Assembly: GCF_032405125.1 (NCBI RefSeq) | Contig: NC_091071.1 | Coordinates: 130,772,001-130,836,000, forward strand | Source of the DNA: Capricornis sumatraensis | Lineage: Eukaryota; Chordata; Mammalia; Artiodactyla; Bovidae | Reading direction: 5' to 3' | Length of the DNA stretch: 64,000 nt | In this document: in pieces, positions 1 to 10,350 of the stretch | Layout: the number at the start of each line of letters is the position of its first letter | How positions within the stretch are numbered: the first letter of the stretch is position 1 | The notes under the pieces: model-generated | What the model saw: the letters and a program-made list of their open reading frames with translations, nothing else | What the model was told of the DNA's origin: nothing | Databases searched by the model: none | Program-made: the position numbers and the translations under genes

Positions 1-209
1 GGTGGGATGATTTTGGAGAATGGCATTCTATCATGTATACTATCATGTAAGAATTGAATCGCCAGTCTATGTCTGACGCAGGATACAGCATGCTTGGGGC
101 TGGTGCATCGGGATGACCCACAGAGATGTTATGGGGAGGGAGGTGGGAGGAGGGTTCATGTTTGGGAACACATGTAAGAATTAAAGATTTTAAAATTAAA
201 AAAAAAAAA
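1..209 (+). mobile_element. L1 (ruminant L1-BT type) 3' end, truncated by window start
   Basis: The stretch ends in a poly-A run at about 199-209. It carries the typical ruminant L1 3' UTR wording (a 'gcttggggctggtgca' core, then a G-rich purine stretch, then 'gggaacacatgta'). Only the last 200 bases are visible, so nothing can be said about coding capacity. Family call is from recognition of the consensus. Confidence 0.75.
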
Positions 210-410
210 GATTTGAAACAGTTCAACTGGGGAAAAAAAAATCTTCTCAGTTACCATTCTTTATCTGGCAGTCTGAGCCTTAGAGAGTTTATAAAAGTGA
301 CTTATTTAATTACATTGCTAGAAAGTGGTGGATGTGGTTTTCAATTTGACTCCATTCTCCATGTACAGTGCACTCTGCCATGTTATTTATACCATGGTAT
401 CAAGGACTTG

Positions 411-618
411 GGCTTCCCAGGTAGCTCAGTGGTAAAGAATCTGCCTGCCAAGCAAGAGACTCGGGTTCAATCCCTGGGTCAGAAGATCCCCCAGAGCAGG
501 AAATGGCAACCCACTTTAGTGTTCATGCCTGGAAAATCCTGTGGACAGAGGAACCTGGTGGGCTATAGTCCATGGGTCACAAAAGAGTCAGATATGACTT
601 AAGTGACTAAACAATAAT
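411..618 (+). mobile_element. Bov-tA type SINE
   Basis: It starts with the tRNA-derived head (ggcttcccaggtagctcag), followed by the B-box-like 'gggttcaatccc', and then the BovB-derived tail ending in 'agtcagatatgactt'. Sense strand is +. It is moderately diverged. Confidence 0.8.
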
Positions 619-1380
619 ATTGGAGGATAATTGCTTTATACCGTTGTATTGGTTTCTGGCATACATCAACATGAATCAGCCATAGGTATACATGTGTCAC
701 CCCCTTCTTGAACCTCCCTGCCATCTCCACCCCATCGCACCCCTCTAGATTTTCACAGAGCACTTGGTTGAGCTCCCTGTGTCACATAGCAAATTCCCAC
801 TGGCTATCTGTTTAACATATGGTGGTGTAAATGTTTCAGTGCTACTTTCTGGGTTGGTCCCACCCTTTCCTTTTCCCACTGTGTCGGCAAGGCTGTTTTC
901 TATGTCTGCATCTCCACTGCTGCTCTGCAAATATGTTAAGCAGTACCATCTTTCTAGATTCCATATATATGAGTTAATTTCAATATTTATCTTTCTCTTT
1001 CTGACTTACTTCACTCTGTATAATAGGCTCTAGGGTCATCTACCTCATTAGAACTGAGTGAAATGTGTTCCTTTTTATGGTTGAGTAATATTCCTTTGTG
1101 TGTATATACCACTATTTCTTTATCCATTCATCTTTCTATGGACATCTAGATTGCTACCACGTGCTAGCTATTGTAAATAGTGCTGTGATAAACATTGAGA
1201 TACATGTATCTTTTTCAATTATGATTTCCTCAGGGTATATGTCCAGTAGTGGGATTGTTGGTCATATGGTCATTTTAGTCCTAGTTTTTAAAGAAATTTC
1301 CGTACTCTTCTCCATAGTGGGCTGTATCCAATTTACATTCCCACCAACAGTGCAAGAGGGTTCCTTTTTCTCCACACCCT
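619..1380 (-). mobile_element. L1 3' region, antisense
   Basis: Read on the minus strand this is the end of L1 ORF2 and the 3' UTR. On the + strand it shows the familiar antisense phrases 'gtattggtttctggcatacat', 'tatggttgagtaatattcc' and 'tcccaccaacagtgcaagag'. It is interrupted at 1381 by a BovB fragment. It is inactive. Confidence 0.8.
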
Positions 1381-1391
1381 CTCCAATATTT

Positions 1392-1753
1392 GTTGTTTTT
1401 GTTGTTTAGTTGCTCAGTCATGTCTGACTCTGTAATCCCATGGACTACAGCACGCCAGCCTTCCTGTCCTTCACCATCCCCCAGAGCTTGCTGAAACTCA
1501 TGTCCATTGAGTTGGTGATGCCATCCAATCATCTCGTCCTCTGTCATTCCCTTCTCCTCCTGTCTTCAATCTTTCCCAGCATGAGGGTCTTTTCCAGTGA
1601 GTTGGTTCTTTGCATCAAGTGGCCAAAGTATTGGAGCCTCAGCTTCAGCATCAGTCTTTCCAGTGAATATTCAGAGTTGATTTTCTTTAGGATTGACCGG
1701 TTTTGTCTCCTTTCAGTCCAAGGGACTCAAGAATCTTCTCAAATGCCACCGTC
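1392..1753 (-). mobile_element. BovB (RTE LINE) 3' fragment with target-site duplication
   Basis: This is about 360 bp of the BovB 3' end on the minus strand, running from 'gttgctcagtcatgtctgac' into the 'ggccaaagtattggagcctc' region. It is flanked by an 11-bp duplication CTCCAATATTT at 1381-1391 and 1754-1764. The flanking duplication shows an insertion into the neighbouring L1. Confidence 0.85.
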
Positions 1754-1764
1754 CTCCAATATTT

Positions 1765-1880
1765 AATTGGAAGATAATTGCTTTACAATATTGTCCCTTT
1801 ATTTTATCCCTAACCTGCTCTCACTTCCTGACCAGTAACTTTGCTGGTTTTTATCGTCTTTCCATTTTTATGTTATTCTT
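1765..1880 (-). mobile_element. L1 3' end fragment, antisense
   Basis: It restarts with the antisense L1 3' end phrase 'aattggaagataattgcttt' and fades into unrecognised sequence after about 1830. It may be a separate short L1 copy or part of the host L1 split by the BovB fragment. Confidence 0.5.
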
Positions 1881-1890
1881 GGATTTGAAC

Positions 1891-2330
1891 TGTAGGGGAG
1901 GAGAAAGTTTTCCTTGACCTTCTTTAGAGTCTTTGGCTGGGTCTGAAAATTAAACTGACAAAGACAGGTTAACAGAAGAAAAACACACATTTTATTGAAT
2001 TTTCACATGTACATAGGAACCTTCAGAAGAGAATGAAGACTCTAGGAAGTAATGAGAACAGGAAGCTTTCATACCTTTTAGACAAACAATAAATTTGTGA
2101 GGAATTGACAAGACAAAAGGGTTTGGGCTAGGGAGAGTAAATGGTGAAGAAGTAACTAGGAAGATTAAGGTTAGTTTAACAAGATTTGTTTGCAGATTCT
2201 TCTGGGCTGATAGGGGATTTATTTTCTTTCTTTAGGCTTTTTCTACATTTACTGGTTCTAATTGCTTCCAAATAAGAATCGCATGTCAAAGACACATTTT
2301 GGGGTGACATGTTCTGGTTTCCTTCAAATG
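1891..2330 (-). mobile_element. Probable old LTR fragment (solo-LTR like)
   Basis: The left edge reads TGTAGGGGAGG, so on the minus strand the element would end in CCTACA. A minus-strand AATAAA lies at 1991-1996, about 105 bp inside that edge, as expected for an R/U5 region. The right edge is not sharp and I could not find a target-site duplication. Family is not assigned. Confidence 0.4.
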
Positions 2331-3349
2331 CATGCAATATTTTCACCACTACAATAATGACACCTCTTAATGCATTTTTCTTACATCCCAAGCATCTTGG
2401 CAATATGTCATGTCATGTCCCTAGTGTCCTTCTCTCCTTGACATTCAAACATCTCTGTATTACACTGTTGAACTGTCACTGTTCTACTCTCCTTCAGCAA
2501 CTACATTGTGTTTGAGTAGCAGGCAGTTGTTGCCTTGGTGCATACCTAAGGCCGACCACCACATACTGTTGTGTAGATTCTTCAGTGCATAAGAATTCTG
2601 GCCAGAAATGTGAAGAGGCTTGAAATACAGCCCTTGCTGCTCCTTTCACATCATCAGTTAGCCATAGTGCCCCATCCATTCAATGGGAGAGCTTTTTCCT
2701 AATTCATGAAAAAGTGCTGAGTGGGCCAATTGCAGCCATGCCTAAACAGAGCTCCTGCATCATAAGATAGGATCAGGAAATGCTGGTTTATGTTCATCAT
2801 GTTTTATTATCACGTTCTCAGACATAAGTATCTGCTTGACATTTGGTAAAATTTTCAGCTAGGTAAGTGATTCAAGTTGGGTTCCTCAGGAAACAGATTC
2901 TGAGATTTGCATGCAGGAGATTTTTGGGACCTGTGCTTGGGAACAGCACCTGAGAAGAGTGAAGGAAACAGAACTGGACAAAGAAGTTGAATTGTGATGT
3001 TGAAACAGCGTCCTCAGCAATCCTAGGATGACTTTCTAAGTTGTCCCCTGTGACCAGAATTCCCTCTCAACCCTGTACTCTACTGTCTATAGTCGCTGGA
3101 TGCAGGCTGCTCCCAGAGTGGACCTGACTGGACATGATGGTTCTCTTCAGCTGAGGGCAGTTTCTGGACAGGGGCACAGCTGAGAACAACCCACACTCAC
3201 AACACCTGGTGGAACAAAGGGCACAGTACTGAAGTGGATTTGGCACACCACAGCATATGCTAAAGTAGCTTCATAACCACTGAGTGACTTTTTCACCACA
3301 ATGGGATTAATCAGGTTACCACTGTTTGCTTTTGGTTGCAGGAACACCT
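2331..3349. other. Intergenic DNA, no gene recognised
   Basis: Only short unsupported ORFs are present. The stretch from about 2875 to 3340 has the texture of an old interspersed repeat and shares a short opening phrase with sequence near 7225, but I cannot name a family. Confidence 0.4.
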
Positions 3350-3363
3350 GATAGAAACAGAAT

Positions 3364-3642
3364 GCTGCTGCTGCTGCTGGTAAGTCGCTTCAGTCGTGTC
3401 CGACTCTGTGCGACCCCATAGACAGCAGCCCACTAGGCTCGTCTGTCCCTGGGATTCTCCAGGCAAGAATACTGGAGTGGGTTGCCATTTCCTTCTCCAA
3501 TGCATGATAGTGAAAAGTGAAAGTGAAGTTGCTCAGTCACGTCCAGCTCTTCGTGACCCCAAGGACTGTAGCCTACCAGGCTCCTCCATCCATGGGATTT
3601 TCCAGGCAAGCGTACTGGAGTGGGTTGCCATTTCCTTCTCCA
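3364..3642 (-). mobile_element. Bov-A2-like dimeric SINE with (CTG)n start and 14-bp target-site duplication
   Basis: Two BovB-tail-derived units stand in tandem, antisense. The first begins in a (CTG)n run at 3364-3380, and each ends in 'ggttgccatttccttctcc'. The flanks GATAGAAACAGAAT at 3350-3363 and 3643-3656 are identical, which fixes the insertion boundaries. Confidence 0.85.
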
Positions 3643-3656
3643 GATAGAAACAGAAT

Positions 3657-4578
3657 AATCCCAGGAAAAATTCAAGCTTTTTTCTTAGGGCACCTCAGAG
3701 ATTGCAGTGAATACCAGGAACATAGATCCAATAAACAAAAATTGTCTGAAAATACAGGTTGCAAGTTGTATTTAATGACTGTAGGCTTGAAAATATCTTA
3801 TAAGTTTGTCCTCTGTTGGTTCCATGTTCAAGAAAATATCTGTATTGGTTATGATGGGGCAACATAATTAAAAAGCAAAACCTTCTTGCAACCCAGAAAA
3901 CCTTTCCTCAAAGGTGAAATTTACTGAATAAGCGTGAAACTTGTGGTACCATATTGGTACCAATGTGTACCAATGGACAGACAATCCACCCATGAGAGAC
4001 TGCAAAGACAGAAAGGAATCTTACTCCCGTATATAGTCAAGCAGGTACAACCCATTACATCACACAGTTCATCAGAGCTTTACCCAATAATTGGAGTGAT
4101 CATCTTATTGGCTTTATCCAGAAGAAAAACAAACTGCTTATATCTTTGTAACAGGAGGTACTTTTGTAAACTACAGCAAAGCAACTATCAAACTTGGGCT
4201 CTTACCTGACTGAAACTGGGAGATAGTGAAGCTATAACCCTTGAAATTCGAATTTCCAATTCACAGCTCAGAAATGTACTTGAGGAAACATTTCTGAGTT
4301 GTGAGACTGGCAAGAGACTTATTTAGCTATGAAACAGATTTACATATGTTTGGAAAGCATGGAGAAAGAAATCTGAAAGAAAAGAGGAAAAAGGGATTTT
4401 CGATAAGGAGAGTTAAGCCTCATTTTTATTTTGTATTTGCTATCTCACTATATATATGGATGTGTTTAAGGCCGGGTCTCCTTAAAATGCTGAACATTTT
4501 TAGAGACAACAAGAATTCAAAGCCATCTGCATATCAAAATGTCAAAAAGTTTTTTGAGCTGACTTCTTGTCAGATATA
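3657..4578. other. Intergenic DNA, no gene recognised
   Basis: AT-rich sequence with scattered short ORFs, none with family resemblance. No repeat is recognised with confidence. Confidence 0.4.
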
Positions 4579-4592
4579 TGGTCATTGTTTTT

Positions 4593-5829
4593 TTTTTTTC
4601 TTTTATAACTGAGATTTTATTAGTTGTTTTGAGGATCACTACACAGACATTCAATTTGTACACAATTCTTCACATACGTACCAGCAATCTAAAATATCAT
4701 GTAGTTGTGATTCTTAACAGTTATTCCAGTGACTTTCCAGCTTAAAATTTGGAGCAAACTTTCCTTAACAGGATATCAAGTACCAATATCTTCAAATATT
4801 GATATGTTGTTACATCTTAAGTCCCACTGATTCACAATTTAATATCATATACACTACATACCCAAACTGTCAATCGTTCACAGCACATTAACCAAGTTAC
4901 TAGGAAAACTGGACTACCACGACCAAAGATGTTATAGTATAGTGCACAAAATTCTGACCAGGAGAGCCAAGATCAAAAAGTGGTTTTCTGTAGGAAATAA
5001 TTCTACCAAAACAATATGGGAAGAGAAGTAATTTAAAGTGTTAAAGACATTAACTGCCCAACTGACTCCAAACTGCCATTTAGTACGCTTTTGTATTATA
5101 GGATATCAAAGCTACCCCCCATCTATGGAATGTTAAGCTGACACCCAAGACAATCAAAGCCTCCCGTATCCAATATCCCACTATTTTCTGGTTGTACCAA
5201 AAAATAAACAACCAGCGAATGATTTCACCTCTTAAAAAAAAGCATTTACACTTAAAAAATGGGATGAGGTGGGATTCCCTCCTTTTTAAAAATGTTTCTA
5301 GAGCTACTAAAAAACTTGCATTTACAAAATAGTTGATAAAAATATTCCTCTGGATTGTACAAGAAGGGAAACAGGGACCACTGACAGGACTTGGTGTGTG
5401 GTTATTAATCAGACTTGGCTTCTTTCTCTTCGGCTTCATCAGAGGCTGGGCTCTCCTCGTTTTTAGTCTCTCCATTTTCTGCAGGAAAGTCTTCTTTAGT
5501 CTCCTGGTTGGCCACTTCCGCCTGTTTTCCCTTTGCTCCTCTTTTCCCTTTTGTTTGCACTTTTTTGTCTGAAGATTTATCCTTTCCCGCCGCCTCTTTT
5601 GGCTTCGTTTCCACTTTCGCAGGAGCCGGTTTAGCTGACAACCTCGCCGATCTCCTCTTGGGCTCCTCCTTCGCCGCCCCCTCGGCGGAGCTGACCTTCC
5701 TCTTGGGCATCGTGGCGACGGGGCAGGCGAGAGCCGTGTGCCTGAGGGCCGCGGCGCGCCGAGAGCCTTCGCGAAGCTGAGTAGCCTGACCGCAGCCGCT
5801 CCTCCCGCCGCCCGAGCTGCTGGGACCCC
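4593..5829 (-). pseudogene. HMGN1: HMGN1 processed retrocopy, full length
   Basis: This intronless copy of the HMGN1 mRNA lies on the minus strand: GC-rich 5' leader (5711-5829), ORF (5405-5710), about 800 bp of 3' UTR, an AATAAA signal near 4615-4620, then poly-A (T run at 4588-4599 on the + strand). The 14-bp target-site duplication TGGTCATTGTTTTT lies at 4579-4592 and 5830-5843. Poly-A, duplication and lack of introns are the hallmarks of L1-mediated retroposition. The copy includes most or all of the 5' leader, which is unusual, since many retrocopies are truncated. No promoter other than the carried leader is visible, so expression is unknown. Labelled pseudogene by origin; its ORF is intact (separate entry). 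Confidence 0.93.
5405..5710 (-). CDS. HMGN1: Intact ORF of the HMGN1 retrocopy (nucleosome-binding HMGN family)
   Basis: The ORF is 101 residues plus stop, matching the usual HMGN1 length. It begins MPKRKVSSAEG and has the nucleosome-binding domain at about residues 13-42, with the core RRSARLS (residues 19-25). A Lys-rich middle follows, then an acidic C-terminal regulatory region ending EEKEAKSD. HMGN1 binds nucleosome cores, competes with linker histone and loosens chromatin. Compared with bovine HMGN1 as I remember it, I see two changes, Lys to Glu at residue 39 (inside the binding domain) and Leu to Phe at residue 75; this needs an alignment. The frame is also open upstream of the ATG, but the start is set by the conserved MPKRK. 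Whether it is expressed cannot be told from sequence. Confidence 0.75.
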   Translation of the reverse strand: MPKRKVSSAEGAAKEEPKRRSARLSAKPAPAKVETKPKEAAGKDKSSDKKVQTKGKRGAKGKQAEVANQETKEDFPAENGETKNEESPASDEAEEKEAKSD

Positions 5830-5843
5830 TGGTCATTGTTTTT

Positions 5844-7059
5844 AACCTCTTGCTATGAGCAATGATGTCCTTGTATTGAACAGGAGAAGGGTGTTCACCA
5901 GAATTATCTTTAAGATCCTTTCCAGGAATATTTTAAGCCACCCATCCATTTTGGGTTAGTTGAACTTAAAACTAAACAATATTATTTTAAAATTTATTTA
6001 ACTGGATTTATGTACCAGGCAATGAGTTGGCACTGTCAACGTGTTCAAGTTCTGGAACTCCCAGTCATCAGACGTCTTTCACCCACATAAGGATCAAATG
6101 ATGGTGCCAGTGCAATCTGCATATTAATGTTGGCAAGGCTTGATTTACTTTGTATTTAATTTAGATGAGTATAAATATAAGTCCTAATATTTTCTTCCCT
6201 AAAACATCCTCAGAGGATCATTGCTCTAATTCAGTAGTTTAAGAAAAATGTATTGAATTCTTGTTTTGTATCATCATAGGGTTAAGTTTGAAATGTACAA
6301 AAATGAATAAGATGAATTTTGCAGTATAAAGTAGAAGGCAGACACACTTAAAGACATGTATCAGTGCAGCATAGTAGGTGCCAAACATATTAATGGAGGA
6401 TAAAGTGTAAGTTGTAGATTTTGGAAAGGCTTCTTGGAAAGGATAAAGTCTGAACTGAATTTTTCAGAAAGAATAATGGTTTAGTGAAGAGAGACAGAAA
6501 AAACTTTTAATGTAACCAAAATGTGACAGTATGAAACACCATGTGGAATCTGGTGGATTTCAAGTAGTCTGATAGTCCTAGAGTATGAACAAAGAGAAGT
6601 GGAGTAGGCAGAAAGGAAGCCAGCGATATAGATAGTAGCCACGCATGGCCACATATGCCAAAGAGCCTGGACCCTATTCAGATGGCACTGGAAAGCCAAT
6701 AAAGCTTCATAGTGGTTAGTCAAGTTTGTATTTAGGCAATTCCCTCTAGCTACAATATGGAGGGAGTATGGATATGACAACATACCACAAAGTCATGACA
6801 ATCAATTTAAACATGGTATTGGATGGCAATCAGAACAGACAACCCAGAAGCAGACTGAAGTACATGTAAGAATTTTATAAATGACAAGAAGGATAATTCA
6901 ATTCAGTAAGAAAAGGATAGTTAATGAAGAAAATAAAAAGTAGACCATATTTTGTTTTTAAAACCTCATTTAGCTTTGTACACACTTATATACACATATA
7001 AACTAAATTTAAAAATATAGAAAGACTGAATACTTAAAGAAAAGCAATAAAAATCTTAC
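5844..7059. other. Intergenic DNA with traces of an ancient repeat
   Basis: No gene is seen. About 6280-6760 resembles the tail of an ancient mammalian LINE (phrases like 'ggcttcttggaaaggataaag' and 'ggcactggaaagccaataaag'), heavily decayed; the family call would be a guess. The rest is unassigned AT-rich sequence. Confidence 0.35.
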
Positions 7060-8480
7060 CAAAAAAGTAGGAGATTACATGTACAATCTAGGTGTTGGAA
7101 AGGTCTTCCTAACCAATGCCGAGAAGACACACATTGGTTATATGAAAATAGCATAATGTATAAGCAAAACTACCATAAACAAAGTCAATAAATAGTAGAA
7201 AATCTAATAAGGGTAACATCTGTAATACACTGGTTGGGTTTTCTGAGAAGCATGATGAGTTTGAGATGCAAGAGGTTTATTGGAAAATAACACAGTAGAA
7301 GAAAAAAGGAGGATCAGGAAGTAGGCCTACCTCCTATCTGTCAGGAGACCAGATATGGACCTAACAAAAATCTCAACCAGCCATGGGGCAGCTCTGGAGC
7401 AATGACTGCCTGTTGGAAGAGTTCTGTCATGGTGAAAATGTTCAGGGCCTATCGGCTGGAGATTGCCCAAAGAAAAGAAGCACTTGTCCTCAGCTATCAA
7501 TGCCTCACTCAGTTATCTGCAAGGGGCTTTCTCAAGAACAAGACCATGGATCAGAAGTTGGTGGACCCTGAGTAACTGGACATCTGAAGGCTATCAGTGA
7601 ACCACACATTTTGTAGCTGGAGAGTGAGTCCTTTATTTGAATGTGGCATCTCTGTTTGATATTTAACTTACAAACTGAGAAGAAAAAGGCATTCAATTCA
7701 ATGGAAAATTAGGCAAAGCACACGTATAGACAGTTCACTAAAGATTAAGTCCAAATGGCCAAGAAACATTCGAAACGATGTTTAATAATATGAAAAGTAC
7801 AAATTAAGATAACAATGGAATATAATTTTATACCATAAGAGGCAGAAATTAATGAGAGCTACAATACCCATCGAATGGAATATAAAGTGCTGTTATTCTT
7901 TGGAAAAATCTATTTGGCATTATCTATTAAAATAATAAAATACATATACCCTTAGACCCAAAATTCTACTCCTGAGAATCTATCTGATGGAAATGAAATG
8001 ATTAATTCATAAAGATGGGTACAAAAATGATTGTTACAATGTTGTTTATAGTGATGAAGAATTAGAAACAAATACCCACCATAGGGCAATGCCTGCATTA
8101 ATTATGATATAAACATACCATGGACAATCTTGCATCTATTTAACAGAATGAATTTGTAGATATTGCAGAAGCAGTGGTAGGATCCGTATGAGGTATTATT
8201 GAGTGAGAAAAGGAAATTTCAAATGAGTATGTATAAAAATATCTCCCTTTGCTTTTTTGTAATTCAAAAAATGATAAAATTTATATGTGTATATCTACAA
8301 ATATGAATGTAAATCCAAGCTGGAAAGATGCATACTAGGTTGCTAATTTATCTTGCAAGGAGTGGGAGGATTGGGTAGGTGGAGGAGAAGAGAAATGTAC
8401 AAGACAGGTAAAAGAAGATGAAAAAATTGTACCAAAACATTCATATGATCACATTTATGCTATTATTTCTAAATTTCTTA
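7060..8480 (+). mobile_element. Eroded L1/HAL1-like LINE remains
   Basis: About 7060-7215 and 7700-8470 read like the end of a decayed L1-family ORF2 and 3' UTR in sense (for example 'atggccaagaaacattcg' and 'acccaaaattctactcct'). The middle (7216-7690) looks like an unrelated insertion I cannot name. No open frame survives. Confidence 0.5.
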
Positions 8481-9950
8481 AGAAAGGCAAAATACAGCTT
8501 GCAGGAAAGAAAGAAGAATATGTCACATAAATGGAAATAACCATACAAATTTTATTGAAATATACAACATTTTTTAGTTTTGCAGATTTAATAGATGCCA
8601 AGAATATTTATTTGTTACATAGATCAAATAGTATCAGCCATATGAGCCAATAGCATGAAAAGAATAGGGCTTTGGTAAACTTATGTGTCTGTATCACTTA
8701 AGAGTTTAGATTCTACTGTAGTAACAAATGGCCTCCAAATCTGAGGGACTTATGACAAAGATTGCTTTCTTGCTCATGTTTGATGTTCATTGCAGATTGA
8801 CTTCAGTTCCTGCTCCATGCCAGTTTCAAGATTCAGCCTTTCACTGCTGAGCCACTGGGGAACCCGTGGTAAGTACATACTAGCTGTAAAACTTATACAC
8901 ACAGTGTTCTTCTACTCGTCTTTCACTGACCTAAGCAAGTCACATGGCTGAGCCTCCTGTGAATGGGATAAGGCTGTATTAACGCTCCCACAGTGAAGGA
9001 TCAGTGACCATCTCTAGAAGTAGGATGATCTGCTCTATGACAAAGAGCATTAATGAAGTATTTGTATGTGATCATACTAATGAATGTTATTAATGATTGG
9101 CGAGTTAAGGGAATTAATAATGAGAAAAAAGAGAAAATATTTTTTATAATTCAGTAGGTGCTTGTTTTGCATCCACAGGTAAGAAACATATCTTTTGATT
9201 TTCATTTAGTTTCAATCACAGATCACAGACTATTCTTTACATTTTCAAAACACAAACTAAAACTCTTTTAATTTGTATTTTGCATATAGGAAGAATTAAG
9301 TTAGATGGAATGGTAAGATGCTATTGTATACACATACTTTATTTTTCTGAAGTTTAGAATTCATAACAGTATGTTTATCAAACAATATAAAATTATTCCT
9401 TTCTTTAGAAACAAGAGTCTGAAAGTAATAGTGTTTGGTACCTTTTGTTCAGAGTTTAAGTATGTGCTCATAAAGAATCTTCCAAATAAATTTTCTCTGC
9501 AGCTATGAGTTTAGTTATTGAAAAATCATTTCGGCTAGGAGAGACTTTAAAGAAAACTCTGTAACCTTTTATTACAGTAATTATAGTATTATACTATGTT
9601 TGTTGCTTGTTGTCTCATTTTACCGTTTAAATTAAATTTTAGTCCTTTGCTATTGCTCAATATTTCAGGTGATTCTTTTAACATGTTTTCCCCTCTGATC
9701 TTTTGAAAACAGTTGTGACATTATCTGAACAGTTTCACCGGTACATTTTATATAGAACAGAGAATGGTAAAATTCCCAAGTGCAGTGCAACAGCTGTTGC
9801 TCCTCCACTGTGGGTTAAGGGTAGGGGCGTTGTATCCATGGTGACCTATGTAAGTCAATGAGGGTGGGAACTATGAGATTCTCACAGGGGTTAATGACAG
9901 AACAAATGCTAGCAACTGAGCTTTCACTAGACATTTGGCTTCAAGCAAAA
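8481..9950. other. Intergenic DNA, no gene recognised
   Basis: AT-rich sequence. A 40-bp scrap near 8833-8870 ('ctgagccactggggaaccc') looks like the end of a SINE head in antisense. Nothing else is recognised. Confidence 0.35.
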
Positions 9951-10042
9951 TTTTTTCTTTATTTATTTTTAATTGAAGGTTAATTGCAATGTTGTGTTTG
10001 ATTCTGGCATACATCAACATGGATCAGCCATAGGTGTACATA
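9951..10042 (-). mobile_element. L1 3' end fragment, antisense
   Basis: Short antisense L1 3' end with 'gttgtgtttgattctggca' and 'caacatggatcagccatagg'. It is strongly 5'-truncated. Confidence 0.65.
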
Positions 10043-10350
10043 TATTTTCTCTTTCTCAAGTGGATTTTTAAAAAGCAATGTATTCACATTCTAAGTTCCT
10101 CATTTTTATAAAGCAGATAAGCTTGTGCTAAACCAAAGAGCTATACACCTGAAAACTTAATTGAAATGAAAAAGTGTTTACAAAAGAGACCATACTTTTA
10201 CTCTTGTCTTATATTTTAATTTAGAACATGCATTATAACTTTCTGCTTATTTATATATAGTACTCTACTTCTTCCTCCCAAAAGATTTGAGGTAGGATAT
10301 AACAAAGACATAATAAGATTAATAAAATAAGTAAAAGAGTAATATATCAT

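Noticed and set aside
411..618. tRNA-like heads of SINEs as tRNA genes
   Set aside because: They carry A/B-box-like wording but do not fold to a full cloverleaf with a proper 3' end; they are SINE heads, here and elsewhere in the window.
1..4578. Possible first exon of BOLL, the expected upstream neighbour of PLCL1
   Set aside because: From memory of the human map BOLL lies upstream on the opposite strand, but no minus-strand sequence resembling its N-terminus was found here.
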